The translations under genes and the position numbers were made by a program. A stretch of DNA of 64,000 nucleotides, from contig NZ_JAVKPH010000005.1 in the NCBI RefSeq assembly GCF_031432425.1, positions 176,881-240,880 of the forward strand, read 5' to 3'. Shown here piece by piece: positions 8,483-16,811 of the stretch (positions within the stretch are counted from its first letter, which is position 1; every line of letters begins with the position of its first letter). This DNA is from Ruixingdingia sedimenti (GTDB lineage: Bacteria > Pseudomonadota > Alphaproteobacteria > Rhodobacterales > Rhodobacteraceae). The notes beneath the pieces were generated by a model. The model was not told the DNA's origin. It did no database searches and was given only the letters and a program-made list of their open reading frames with translations.

Positions 8483-9240
8483 GACAGCCGCACCGGGATG
8501 CCGGCGGCGGCCATGTGGTCCTTGGCCTGCCGGATGGTGAATTCGCCGAAATGGAAGATCGAGGCGGCAAGCACGGCCGAGGCATGGCCTTCGGTCACGC
8601 CCTCGACCAGATGGTCGAGCGTGCCGACCCCGCCCGAGGCGATGACGGGCACCGTGACCGCATCGGCGATGGCGCGGGTGAGGGGGATGTTGAATCCCGC
8701 GCGGGTGCCGTCGCGGTCCATCGAGGTCAGCAGGATTTCCCCCGCGCCCCTGGCCGCCACGGTGCGGGCGAAATCCACCGCGTCGATGCCGGTGGGCCTG
8801 CGCCCGCCGTGGGTGAAGATTTCCCACCGGCCCGGCGCGACCGTCTTGGCGTCGATGGCGACCACGATGCATTGCGACCCGAAACGGTCGGCGGCCCGCG
8901 CGACCACATCGGGGTCGGCCACGGCGGCGGAGTTGAAGGACACCTTGTCCGCCCCCGCCAGCAGCAGGGCGCGCACGTCCTCGGGCGTGCGCACGCCGCC
9001 GCCCACGGTCAGCGGCATGAAGCACTGTTCGGCGGTGCGGGTCACGAGGTCGTACATCGTGCCGCGGTTTTCATGCGTGGCGTGGATGTCGAGAAAGCAC
9101 AGCTCGTCCGCCCCCGCCGCGTCATAGGCGCGCGCGGCCTCCACCGGGTCGCCGGCGTCGATCAGGTTGACGAAGTTGACGCCCTTGACCACGCGGCCGT
9201 CGGCCACGTCGAGACAGGGGATGATGCGGGTCTTGAGCAT
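8479..9240 (-). CDS. hisF: Imidazole glycerol phosphate synthase cyclase subunit HisF
   Basis: A 253-residue (beta/alpha)8 barrel that, with HisH, converts PRFAR and ammonia to imidazole glycerol phosphate and AICAR. The N-terminal catalytic Asp is in RIIPCLDVADGRVVKG, the second in CIVVAIDAKTV. The phosphate-binding loops are GGGVRT and ASGGVGTLDHL. The length is exactly typical. It follows hisA by 39 bases and is coupled to the next gene. The partner gene hisH is about 2.5 kb upstream, beyond two genes on the other strand. Confidence 0.97.
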   Translation of the reverse strand: MLKTRIIPCLDVADGRVVKGVNFVNLIDAGDPVEAARAYDAAGADELCFLDIHATHENRGTMYDLVTRTAEQCFMPLTVGGGVRTPEDVRALLLAGADKVSFNSAAVADPDVVARAADRFGSQCIVVAIDAKTVAPGRWEIFTHGGRRPTGIDAVDFARTVAARGAGEILLTSMDRDGTRAGFNIPLTRAIADAVTVPVIASGGVGTLDHLVEGVTEGHASAVLAASIFHFGEFTIRQAKDHMAAAGIPVRLS

Positions 9241-9279
9241 GGGCGGATCTTAGCGTGGCGGGGCGGGCGGGAAAAGGGC

Positions 9280-9999
9280 TCAGGCCCTGAGCGCGGCAAG
9301 GGCCGCGGCAAGGTCGATCGCGCCATCGTAGAGCGCGCGGCCGGAAATCGCACCGGCGATCACGCCGGTGTCGCGCAGCGCCAGCAGGTCCTCCATCCGG
9401 CTGACGCCGCCCGAGGCGATGACGGGGATGGCGACGGCGCGGGCAAGGGCCGCGGTCGCCTCGATATTGGGGCCCGCCATCGCGCCGTCGCGGTCGATGT
9501 CGGTGTAGATGATGGCGGCCACGCCCGCGTCCTCGAAACTGCGGGCGAGGTCGGTCGCCATCACATCGGTTTCCTCGGCCCATCCCTTGGTGGCCACCCG
9601 GCCCTTGCGGGCGTCGATGCCCACGGCGACGCGGCCGGGGAAGGCGCGCGCGGCCTCGCGCACCAGCGCGGGGTTTTCCACCGCCACGGTGCCGAGGATG
9701 ACGCGGGCAAGGCCCTTTTCCAGCCACATCGCGATGGTCGTCATGTCGCGGATGCCGCCGCCCAACTGGCAGGGGACCTCGACGCGGGCAAGGATCGCCT
9801 CGACCGCCGCGGCGTTCACGGGGGTGCCGGCGAAGGCGCCGTTGAGGTCGACCAGATGCAGCCAGTCGCAGCCCGCCGCAGCAAAGGCCGCCGCCTGTGC
9901 CGCCGGGTCGTCGCCGAAGACGGTGGCCTTGTCCATGTCGCCGCGCAGCAGGCGCACGCACTGGCCGTCCTTGAGGTCGATGGCGGGGTAGAGGATCAT
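9280..9999 (-). CDS. hisA: Phosphoribosylformimino-AICAR-P isomerase HisA
   Basis: A 239-residue (beta/alpha)8 barrel catalysing the Amadori isomerisation of ProFAR to PRFAR in histidine synthesis. The catalytic Asp residues are in YPAIDLKDGQCVRL (D8) and YTDIDRDGAMAGPN, with phosphate-binding GGGIRD and ASGGVSRMED. The start at 9999 gives the family-typical MILYPAIDL. It leads the hisA-hisF-orf-hisE run; no his gene lies immediately upstream. Confidence 0.97.
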   Translation of the reverse strand: MILYPAIDLKDGQCVRLLRGDMDKATVFGDDPAAQAAAFAAAGCDWLHLVDLNGAFAGTPVNAAAVEAILARVEVPCQLGGGIRDMTTIAMWLEKGLARVILGTVAVENPALVREAARAFPGRVAVGIDARKGRVATKGWAEETDVMATDLARSFEDAGVAAIIYTDIDRDGAMAGPNIEATAALARAVAIPVIASGGVSRMEDLLALRDTGVIAGAISGRALYDGAIDLAAALAALRA

Positions 10000-10158
10000 C
10001 GGCGGCTCCTGCGTCTGGCCCGGGGCCTGCGCCCGGCGGGGGTTCCTTGGCAGAATGCGCGCCCTTTGCCAAGGTGGCTTGCCGCAGGGTCGGGCTTGCC
10101 GGGCGGGCGGGACTGGCGGATGCTGGCCTGCGTGATCATCCGGGGGAGGAGACCCGAC

Positions 10159-10545
10159 ATGTTGCGACTCATTCTGGCGGCGGGGCTGGCACTGGCCGCC
10201 GCGCCCGCACTGGCCGATCCGGTGCTGGGGCTGTGGAAGACGAAACCGGACGACAACGGCAATTTCGGCCAGGTGGAAATCGTGCCCTGCGGGGCCATGG
10301 TCTGCGGAACGCTGGTCAAGGCGTTCGATGCGGCCGGAAAGCCGATGGCCTCTGCCAATGTCGGCAAGCGGATCGTCTGGGACATGCAGCCCAGGGGCAA
10401 CGGCAAATACGGCGGCGGCAAGGTCTGGGCGCCCGACCGCGACAAGACCTACAGCGCTAAGATGGAACTGAACGGCGACACGCTGGCGGTTTCGGGCTGC
10501 GTCACGGTGTTCTGCCGGGCGCAGGAATGGACGCGGGCGAAGTAA
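10159..10545 (+). CDS. Secreted DUF2147 domain protein
   Basis: A 128-residue exported protein with a clear signal peptide (MLRLILAAGLALAAAPALA, cleavage before DPVLG) followed by a DUF2147 domain: GLWKTKPDDNGNFGQVEIVPCG, a Cys pair at about 44 and 49, and a later pair at about 114 and 119 that could form disulfides. The function of the family is unknown. A GGGGGAGGAG ribosome site precedes the ATG. It lies on the opposite strand in the middle of the histidine genes. Confidence 0.85.
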   Translation: MLRLILAAGLALAAAPALADPVLGLWKTKPDDNGNFGQVEIVPCGAMVCGTLVKAFDAAGKPMASANVGKRIVWDMQPRGNGKYGGGKVWAPDRDKTYSAKMELNGDTLAVSGCVTVFCRAQEWTRAK

Positions 10546-10635
10546 CCCGGCCGGTGCGCGGGCGAAGGGGACAGGGCCGGGGCGCTGCCCGCGCCGGCTG
10601 GTTCTCGAACCAGTGGCGCACCAGCCGCCGCCCCC

Positions 10636-10758
10636 GGGATATTTGCGCCAGCCTGAAGACCTGCACATGCTTTCGGAAGGGAGCGCGCTGGTTCTTCAGG
10701 CTGGACTTAAATATCCCCGCCGGAGGCTCCCGCACTCTGCGCCCGCGCAACCGCCGGG
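10636..10758. repeat. Family A element copy 2, inverted pair
   Basis: Two GGATATTT arms face each other: 10636-10660 (GGGATATTTGCGCCAGCCTG then AAGAC) and 10690-10717 (GGTTCTTCAGGCTGGACTTA then AATATCCC). Beyond the second arm runs CCGCCGGAGGCTCCCGCAC, the usual family A flank, to about 10758. The inner arms GCCAGCCTGAAGA and TCTTCAGGC pair with each other but differ from those of the copy at 40752. It occupies most of the 303-base gap between DUF2147 and EamA genes; nothing else is recognised there. Confidence 0.8.
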
Positions 10759-10848
10759 CGGGGGCCTGTGCGGTTGCACGGCCCGGACGGGCTTGTATCC
10801 CCCCCGGGGCGGGGGCAAGGATGCGCGGTGATTTGCCCCGGGGGTGCC

Positions 10849-11751
10849 ATGAGCGCGCAGAGCATGCGGCGGAGCGACTGGTTGCTGCTGTGCCTGCTGG
10901 CGCTGCTGTGGGGGGTGTCGTTCTTTTTCATCGCGGTCGTCCTGCCGTCCGTGCCCGCGTTCACGCTGGTCACAGTGCGGCTGGCGCTGGCGGCGCTGGC
11001 GCTGGCCGGGGTGATGCGGCTGCGCGGGATCCGCCTGCCGCGCGGGGCGCGGGCCTGGGGCGGGCTGGCGATGCTGGGGCTTTTGAACAATGCGCTGCCG
11101 TTTTCGCTGGTGGCGCTGGCGCAGGGGACGATCGACAGCGGGCTCGCCTCGGTGCTGAATGCCACGGTGCCGCTGTTCACCGTGGTGCTGGCGCGCATCG
11201 CCACCAGCGCCGAGCGGCTGACGCCCGCGCGCCTTGGCGGGGTGGCGGCGGGCATGGCCGGCGTGGCGGTGATGGTGGGCAGCGGCGCGCTGTCGGGCGG
11301 GCCGGGGCAGGCGGGGGCGCAGATGCTCAGCCTCGCCGCGGCGTTCTTCTATGCCACCGGGACCGTCTTTGCCCGCCGGATCGTGCCCGGGGGCCTGTCG
11401 CCGGTCGCCATGGCCTTCGGCCAGCTGAGCATGGCGACCCTGCTGCTGCTGCCGCTGTCGCTGCTGTTCGACGCGCCATGGACGCTGCCGATGCCGCCCC
11501 CGCATGCGCTGGCGGCGCTGGTGGTGCTGGCGCTTATGTCCACCGCCGGGGCCTATCTGATCTATTTCCGCCTGCTGATCTCTGCCGGGCCGGTGAACCT
11601 GCAACTCGTGACCTTCATGATCCCGGTCACGGCGCTGTTGTTGGGCGTGCTGGTTCTGGGCGAGGTGCTGGTGGCGCGCCAGATCGCGGGGATGGCGCTG
11701 ATCGCGCTTGGCCTCGTGCTGATCGACGGGCGGTTGCTGCGCCGGCGCTAG
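10849..11751 (+). CDS. EamA/DMT-family transporter
   Basis: A 300-residue inner-membrane transporter with ten predicted helices arranged as two EamA repeats. WGVSFFFIAVVL marks the first helix of repeat one, and FFYATGTVFARRIV starts the second. Members export metabolites such as amino acids; the substrate here cannot be told. The ATG at 10849 gives a typical N-terminus with a Ser-Asp-Trp before helix one. The stop overlaps the hisH stop by four bases in convergent orientation, so there is no room for a terminator between them. Confidence 0.9.
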   Translation: MSAQSMRRSDWLLLCLLALLWGVSFFFIAVVLPSVPAFTLVTVRLALAALALAGVMRLRGIRLPRGARAWGGLAMLGLLNNALPFSLVALAQGTIDSGLASVLNATVPLFTVVLARIATSAERLTPARLGGVAAGMAGVAVMVGSGALSGGPGQAGAQMLSLAAAFFYATGTVFARRIVPGGLSPVAMAFGQLSMATLLLLPLSLLFDAPWTLPMPPPHALAALVVLALMSTAGAYLIYFRLLISAGPVNLQLVTFMIPVTALLLGVLVLGEVLVARQIAGMALIALGLVLIDGRLLRRR

Positions 11752-12392
11752 GGCCGCCAGCGCAGGAAGTTGGCGATCAGGCGCAGGCCGGTGGCCTGGC
11801 TTTTTTCCGGGTGGAACTGGGTGCCGGCGACGTTGCCCCGGCCCACGATGGCGGTGATCGGGCCGCCGTAATCGACATGGGCCAGCAGGTCGGCCGCATC
11901 CGCGACGCGGAAGTGGTAGGAGTGCACGAAATAGGTGTGATCGCCGCTGGCGATGCCGTCGAGCACCGGATGCGGGCGGTCGATCACCAGATCGTTCCAG
12001 CCCATATGCGGCACCTTCAGCGCGGGGTCGGCGGGGGCGATGCGCGTGACCTCGCCCCCGATCCAGCCGAAGCCGGGCGTGTCGCGGTATTCGCGGCCCC
12101 ATTCGGCCAGCATCTGCATGCCGACGCAGATGCCGAGGAAGGGCACCGCGCGGCGGCTCACGGCCTCGTCTATCGCCTCGAACAGGCCCGGGCGGTCCAT
12201 CAGCGCGGCGCGGCAGGCGGGAAAGGCGCCATCGCCGGGCAGCACCACGCGGGTGGCGCGGGCGACATCCTCGGGCCGGGCGCTGACCAGCACCTCGCCC
12301 CCGCCCATTTCGGCCGCCACGCGCTGGAACGCCTTTTCCGCCGAATGCAGGTTGCCCGATTCGTAATCGACCAGGACGGTCAGGCCCGCCAT
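11748..12392 (-). CDS. hisH: Imidazole glycerol phosphate synthase glutaminase subunit HisH
   Basis: A 214-residue class I glutamine amidotransferase that supplies ammonia to HisF. The nucleophile is C89 in LGICVGMQML and the His-Glu pair is H194/E196 in FHPEKSQ. The N-terminus is the typical VDYESGNLHS. The start codon shares one base with the hisB stop (TGATG), so the two are translationally coupled. Confidence 0.97.
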   Translation of the reverse strand: MAGLTVLVDYESGNLHSAEKAFQRVAAEMGGGEVLVSARPEDVARATRVVLPGDGAFPACRAALMDRPGLFEAIDEAVSRRAVPFLGICVGMQMLAEWGREYRDTPGFGWIGGEVTRIAPADPALKVPHMGWNDLVIDRPHPVLDGIASGDHTYFVHSYHFRVADAADLLAHVDYGGPITAIVGRGNVAGTQFHPEKSQATGLRLIANFLRWRP

Positions 12393-12979
12393 CACAGCGC
12401 CCCTTTGGTGGACGGGATCGCATCGCCCCGGCGCGGGTCGGGTTCCACCGCCGCGCGCAGGGCCTGCGCCACGGCCTTGAAGGCGGCCTCGGCGATGTGG
12501 TGGCTGTTCACGCCGTGCAGCAGGTCCACATGCAGCGTGATGCCGCCATGGGTGGCCAGCGCCTGAAAGAACTCGCGCACCAGTTCGGTGTCGAAGGTGC
12601 CGATCTTGGGCGTGGGCAGCGCGAGGTTCCACACCAGGAAGGGCCGGCCCGACAGGTCCAGCGCCGCGCGCACCTGCGCATCGTCCATCGGCAGGTGGCA
12701 CGACCCGTACCGGCGGATGCCGCGCTTGTCGCCAAGCGCGCGGGCCAGCGCCTGGCCGATGGCGATGCCGGTATCCTCGACCGTGTGGTGGTCGTCGATA
12801 TGCAGATCGCCCGTCGCCCGCACCGTCAGGTCGATCATCGCATGCCGGCCCAGCTGGTCCAGCATGTGGTCGAAGAACCCCACCCCGGTGCGGTTGTCGC
12901 AGGTGCCGGTGCCGTCGAGGTTCACCGTCACCGCGATGTCGGTTTCGGCCGTCTTGCGGGTGATCGTCGCCTGGCGCAT
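12392..12979 (-). CDS. hisB: Imidazoleglycerol-phosphate dehydratase HisB
   Basis: A 195-residue monofunctional IGPD catalysing the sixth step of histidine synthesis. The two metal-binding signatures DDHHTVEDTG and NSHHIAEAAFKA are present, as is GTGxCDNRTGVGFFDHMLDQ-type sequence near the N-terminus. There is no fused histidinol phosphatase. A GGAGAC ribosome site precedes the ATG. It leads the hisB-hisH pair. Confidence 0.97.
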   Translation of the reverse strand: MRQATITRKTAETDIAVTVNLDGTGTCDNRTGVGFFDHMLDQLGRHAMIDLTVRATGDLHIDDHHTVEDTGIAIGQALARALGDKRGIRRYGSCHLPMDDAQVRAALDLSGRPFLVWNLALPTPKIGTFDTELVREFFQALATHGGITLHVDLLHGVNSHHIAEAAFKAVAQALRAAVEPDPRRGDAIPSTKGAL

Positions 12980-13100
12980 GGGGGTCTCCTTCGGGGCGGA
13001 TGTGGCCTTATAGGCGGCGGGGGGGCGCAGGAAAAGGGGCAGGGCTTATGCAGGCCGGGGCTTTGCGCTAACGTGCCCCCGCCAGGAGGACCCCCGCCCC

Positions 13101-14420
13101 ATGTCGCAAGTGCCGCTGACAGGAACCCGCATCCGCGAACGCCGCATCCATCTGGGGGTGCGGCAGGCCGATCTGGCGCGCGCGGCGGGGATTTCGGCAT
13201 CCTATCTCAACCTGATCGAACACAACCGCCGCCGCATCGGGGCGGAGGTTCTGGCGCGGCTGGCCGGTGCGCTCGGCGTCGAGACCGGCGTGCTGTCGGG
13301 CGAGGCGGAGGCGGGGCTGGCCGATACCTTGCGCGAGGCCGCGGCGCAGGCGGGGCCCCCGCGGGGGCCCGCGGCCGAGGTGGACCAGATCGAGGATTTC
13401 GCCGGCCGCTTTCCCGGTTGGGCCGGGCTGGTGGTGCAGCAGCACGACCGGCTGTCGCAGCTCGACCGCGCGATCGAGGCGCTGAGCGACCGGATGAGCC
13501 ACGACCCCCATCTGTCGGCCGTGCTGCACGAGATCCTGTCGGCCGCCACCGCCGTGCGTGCCACCGCCGCGATCCTGTCGGAAACCCCCGACATCGACCC
13601 CGACTGGCGCCAGCGGTTCGAGCGCAACCTGGCCGAGGACAGCGGCCGGCTGGCCGAGGGGGCGGAGGCGCTGGCGGGATACCTCGACGGGGTGGCGGCC
13701 GAGGAAACCGGCCTCGCCGCCCCGCAGGAGGAACTGGAGGCATGGCTGACCGGGCAGGACTGGCACCTGCCCGCGCTGGAAGAGGGCGCCGCACCCGAAT
13801 CGCTGATCGGGGGGGCGGCGGAACTGGCGAGCGTCGCGGCGCGGCGGCTGGCGCTGGACTGGATGGCGACCTATCGCGAGGATGCCGCGCGCCTGCCGCT
13901 GGCGCCCTTTCTGGCCGGGGTGGCGGAACTGGGGCCCGATCCGGGGCGGCTGGCGGGGCGGTTCGGGGTGGATCCGGCGGCGGTGTTCCGGCGGCTGGCG
14001 ACGCTGCCCGCCGATGCGGGGGCCTTCGGGCTGGTGGTCTGCGACGGGTCGGGCACGCTGATCCAGCGCAAGCCGCTGCCGGGTTTCGGGCTGCCGCGGT
14101 TCGGGGCGGCCTGTCCCTTGTGGCCGCTCTATCTGGCGCTGGCGCATCCGGCGCTGCCGATCCGGCGGCGGGTGGATGTGGCGGGAAGGCTCGGCGCGCG
14201 GTTCCTGGCGCTGGCCTGGTGCCAGCCGGTCTATCCCGAAGGCTTCGACGGTGCGCCGGTGATGCGGGCCTATATGCTGATCCTGCCCGATACCGGGCCG
14301 GAGGGCGCGGCGGGCGGGCCGGTGACGCCGGTGGGCGTGTCCTGCCGCATCTGCCCGCGCCGCGACTGCGCCGCCCGGCGCGAGCCCGCGATCATGGGCG
14401 AGGGGCGCCGCCGTGCCTGA
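13101..14420 (+). CDS. ScfR-family XRE transcriptional regulator
   Basis: A 439-residue protein with an N-terminal XRE helix-turn-helix (about residues 8-63: IRERRIHLGVRQADLARAAG, then ISASYLNLIEHNRR) and a long C-terminal region ending in a Cys cluster, CRICPRRDC (about residues 415-423). This layout matches the short-chain fatty acyl-CoA regulators (PccR, MccR, RamB) described in Rhodobacter and actinobacteria, which sense acyl-CoAs. Which acyl-CoA this one senses cannot be told, because no carbon-assimilation gene is adjacent. Confidence 0.82.
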   Translation: MSQVPLTGTRIRERRIHLGVRQADLARAAGISASYLNLIEHNRRRIGAEVLARLAGALGVETGVLSGEAEAGLADTLREAAAQAGPPRGPAAEVDQIEDFAGRFPGWAGLVVQQHDRLSQLDRAIEALSDRMSHDPHLSAVLHEILSAATAVRATAAILSETPDIDPDWRQRFERNLAEDSGRLAEGAEALAGYLDGVAAEETGLAAPQEELEAWLTGQDWHLPALEEGAAPESLIGGAAELASVAARRLALDWMATYREDAARLPLAPFLAGVAELGPDPGRLAGRFGVDPAAVFRRLATLPADAGAFGLVVCDGSGTLIQRKPLPGFGLPRFGAACPLWPLYLALAHPALPIRRRVDVAGRLGARFLALAWCQPVYPEGFDGAPVMRAYMLILPDTGPEGAAGGPVTPVGVSCRICPRRDCAARREPAIMGEGRRRA

Positions 14421-14516
14421 CCACGCCCCCCGCCCGGCCATTCCGCCGCCCGCCCCGCATCACATTTCCGCCCGCTTTGGCCCCTAGCCACGGCCCGGTT
14501 GCAGAACGGACCCCGC

Positions 14517-14867
14517 ATGCAGAAATTCGATGGCCGGATCGTCGGCGTGACCCAGGGCAGCAGCCTGCTGTTTTCCGATTTCGCGGACGACGGCCCGATG
14601 TGGGCCGGCGCGGGCCCGCGCGAAAGCCGCCATCCGGTGCGGTTCGATCAGGCCTTCACCGCGCCCCCGGCGGTGATCGTCGGCATCGCCATGTGGGACA
14701 TGGACCGCGAAACCAACATCCGCGCCCATATCGCGGCGGAAAACATCACCGCCGAAGGGTTCGAGATCGTGTTCCGCACCTGGGGCGACACGCGGGTCGC
14801 CCGCATCCGCGCCGACTGGACGGCCATCGGCGCGCTGCCCGACGATGATCTGTGGGACGTGCGCTAG
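14517..14867 (+). CDS. H-type lectin domain protein
   Basis: A 116-residue soluble protein matching the H-type lectin fold known from snail agglutinin and slime-mould discoidin. Characteristic segments are HPVRFDQAFTAPPAVIVGI, MWDMDRE, and GFEIVFRTWGDTRVARIRADWTAIG. It has no signal peptide, so a cytoplasmic location is predicted. A TTG 18 bases upstream could also start it, but the ATG at 14517 is preferred. It follows the ScfR-like gene by about 95 bases. The ligand is unknown. Confidence 0.8.
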   Translation: MQKFDGRIVGVTQGSSLLFSDFADDGPMWAGAGPRESRHPVRFDQAFTAPPAVIVGIAMWDMDRETNIRAHIAAENITAEGFEIVFRTWGDTRVARIRADWTAIGALPDDDLWDVR

Positions 14868-14880
14868 GGGGCGCATTCAC

Positions 14881-15002
14881 ACCGCCCGTTCGCGCGGCGG
14901 TGCCATCAGGGGCGGTGAGGCCGGGAAACCCGGCTAGGCCAGCGCCCGCCGGGGCAGTGGTCATGGCATCGTGGTGGCGAAGGCACGCGCCTTCGCCGGC
15001 CA
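14881..15002 (-). repeat. Dispersed intergenic element, family B copy 2 (short)
   Basis: Inverted relative to copy 1. It carries the CCCGTTCGCGCGGCGGTGCC module, a GCCGGG/CCCGGC hairpin and the palindrome with arms GGCGAAGGC and GCCTTCGCC at 14976-14997. It lacks the GGAAACGC palindrome. It fills the convergent gap between the lectin and prs genes. Confidence 0.75.
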
Positions 15003-15035
15003 GAGCGGAAGGGCGGACGGACGATCCGCCCCGCC

Positions 15036-16055
15036 TCAGGGCCGCGGATAGAGCCCCTCGTAGATCGGTTGCAGCGTCTCGACCTCGAACAGCGAGGATA
15101 CCGAGGTGCCGTTCCAGATGTTCAGGATCGCCTGCGCGAAGAGCGGCGCCGTGGGCACGATGCGGATGTTGGGGGTCGCGCGCACGGCGGCCGAAGGCTC
15201 GATCGAATCGGTGATGACCAGCGATTTCATCTGCGATTTCGCCACCCGTTCCACCGCCGGACCCGACAGCACGCCATGGGTGATGTAGCTGTGCACCTCG
15301 GTCGCGCCGTTTTCCATCAGCAGGTCGGCGGCCTTCACCAGCGTGCCCGCGGTATCGCAGATGTCGTCGACGATGATGCAGGTCTGCCCCCGCACGTCGC
15401 CGATCACCGTCATCTCGGCCACCTCGCCCGCACGTTCGCGCCGCTTGTCCACGATGGCCAGCGCGCAGCCGATGCGCTTGGCCAGTTCCCGCGCCCGCGC
15501 CACGCCGCCCACATCCGGCGACACGATGGTCACATTGTCCAGCCGCCCGCGGAACTGGTGTTCCACATCCATCGCGAAGATCGGCGCGGCATAGAGGTTG
15601 TCCACCGGGATGTCGAAGAACCCCTGGATCTGCGCCGCATGCAGGTCGAGCGTCAGCACCCGTTCCACCCCCGCCTCGGTCAGCAGGTTCGCCACCAGTT
15701 TCGCCGAAATGGGGGTGCGCGCCTTGGCGCGGCGGTCTTGCCGGGCATAGCCGAAATAGGGGATCACCGCCGTGATGCGCGCCGCCGAGGACCGGCGCAG
15801 CGCGTCGGTGATGATCAGCAGTTCCATCAGGTTGTCATTGGCCGGGTTCGAGGTCGGCTGGATGATGAACATGTCCTCGCCGCGGACGTTTTCGTAGACC
15901 TCGACGAAGATTTCCTGATCGTTGAAGCGTTCGACCCGCGCATTCAGCAGGTTCACCGACATGCCGCGATGCATCGACATGCGGCGCGCGATGGCGGAAG
16001 CTAGGGTACGGTTGGCGTTGCCGGAAATCAGCTTCGGCTCGGTCATCACGGGCAT
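15036..16055 (-). CDS. prs: Ribose-phosphate pyrophosphokinase
   Basis: A 339-residue PRPP synthase making phosphoribosyl pyrophosphate from ribose 5-phosphate and ATP for purine, pyrimidine, His, Trp and NAD synthesis. Signatures are FVEVYENVRGEDMFIIQPTS, the metal-binding DLHAAQIQGFFDIPVDNL and the PRPP loop VDDICDTAGT. The ATG at 16055 is preferred because a GAAGGACC site lies upstream; a second ATG four codons later is possible. An apparent frame extending to 16790 is antisense to the isomerase gene and was rejected. Confidence 0.97.
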   Translation of the reverse strand: MPVMTEPKLISGNANRTLASAIARRMSMHRGMSVNLLNARVERFNDQEIFVEVYENVRGEDMFIIQPTSNPANDNLMELLIITDALRRSSAARITAVIPYFGYARQDRRAKARTPISAKLVANLLTEAGVERVLTLDLHAAQIQGFFDIPVDNLYAAPIFAMDVEHQFRGRLDNVTIVSPDVGGVARARELAKRIGCALAIVDKRRERAGEVAEMTVIGDVRGQTCIIVDDICDTAGTLVKAADLLMENGATEVHSYITHGVLSGPAVERVAKSQMKSLVITDSIEPSAAVRATPNIRIVPTAPLFAQAILNIWNGTSVSSLFEVETLQPIYEGLYPRP

Positions 16056-16211
16056 GGGGGGTCCTTCGGGCAGCATCCGGGCGGATTCGGGATTCCGTTC
16101 CCGCTTATCACCCGCCTTGCGGCTTGCAAACCCGGGCGATGACGGCACGGGTTGCATGTTGGCGCGGGGGCGGCGAAATTGCCCCGCACAGCCAGCCAGG
16201 GGGACCGCAGC

Positions 16212-16811
16212 ATGGCCCATGTCGATTACTATTTCACGCTTCTGTCGCCCTGGTGCTACCTCGCCGGCCAGCGGCTGGAAGGCATCGCCGCCCGCCACGG
16301 CGCGGGCATCACCTACAAACCCGTCGATCCGGCGGGGCTGTTCGCCCGCACCGGGGGCAAGATGCTGCCCGAACGGCACGAAAGCCGCCGCGCCTATCGC
16401 CTGCAGGAACTGCGCCGCTGGTCGGACCATCTGGGGATGAAGCTCGACCCGCAGCCGGCGTTCTTTCCAACCAACCCGGCGCCCGCCTCTTACGCCGTGA
16501 TCGCGGCGCAGACCGCGGGCGGGGGCGATCCGGGCGGGCTGGTGCATGCCTTTCTGCGCGCGGTCTGGGCCGAGGGGCGCAACATCGCCGAGGACGAGGT
16601 GATCCGCGATCTGCTGGCCGCCCATGGCTTCGACCCCGCGCTGGCCGACAAGGGCCTTTTCACCGGGGCCGAAACCTATGGCCGCAATCTGGAAGATGCG
16701 GTGGCCGCGGGCGTGTTCGGCATGCCGTTCTATGTCGTCGGGCAGGAATGTTTCTGGGGGCAGGACCGGCTGGATTTCCTCGACCGTCACCTTGCGGGGC
16801 AGGCGCGATGA
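16212..16811 (+). CDS. 2-hydroxychromene-2-carboxylate isomerase-like protein (DsbA fold)
   Basis: A 199-residue member of the GST-kappa/DsbA-like isomerase family. The N-terminus DYYFTLLSPWCYLAG holds the glutathione-binding Ser, and the C-terminal FGMPFYVVGQECFWGQDRLDFL is the family cis-Pro region. The named enzyme acts in naphthalene degradation, but many homologues have other glutathione-linked roles, and no aromatic pathway is nearby. The stop overlaps the next ATG by four bases. Confidence 0.85.
   Translation: MAHVDYYFTLLSPWCYLAGQRLEGIAARHGAGITYKPVDPAGLFARTGGKMLPERHESRRAYRLQELRRWSDHLGMKLDPQPAFFPTNPAPASYAVIAAQTAGGGDPGGLVHAFLRAVWAEGRNIAEDEVIRDLLAAHGFDPALADKGLFTGAETYGRNLEDAVAAGVFGMPFYVVGQECFWGQDRLDFLDRHLAGQAR

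Noticed and set aside
12497..14848. A 783-codon frame on the plus strand
   Set aside because: It overlaps hisB antisense and then the ScfR-like and lectin genes in another frame; the protein is low-complexity Arg/Gly/Ala.
15036..16790. A longer prs start reaching 16790
   Set aside because: The extension would be antisense to the isomerase gene; the ATG at 16055 has a ribosome site and matches the family.
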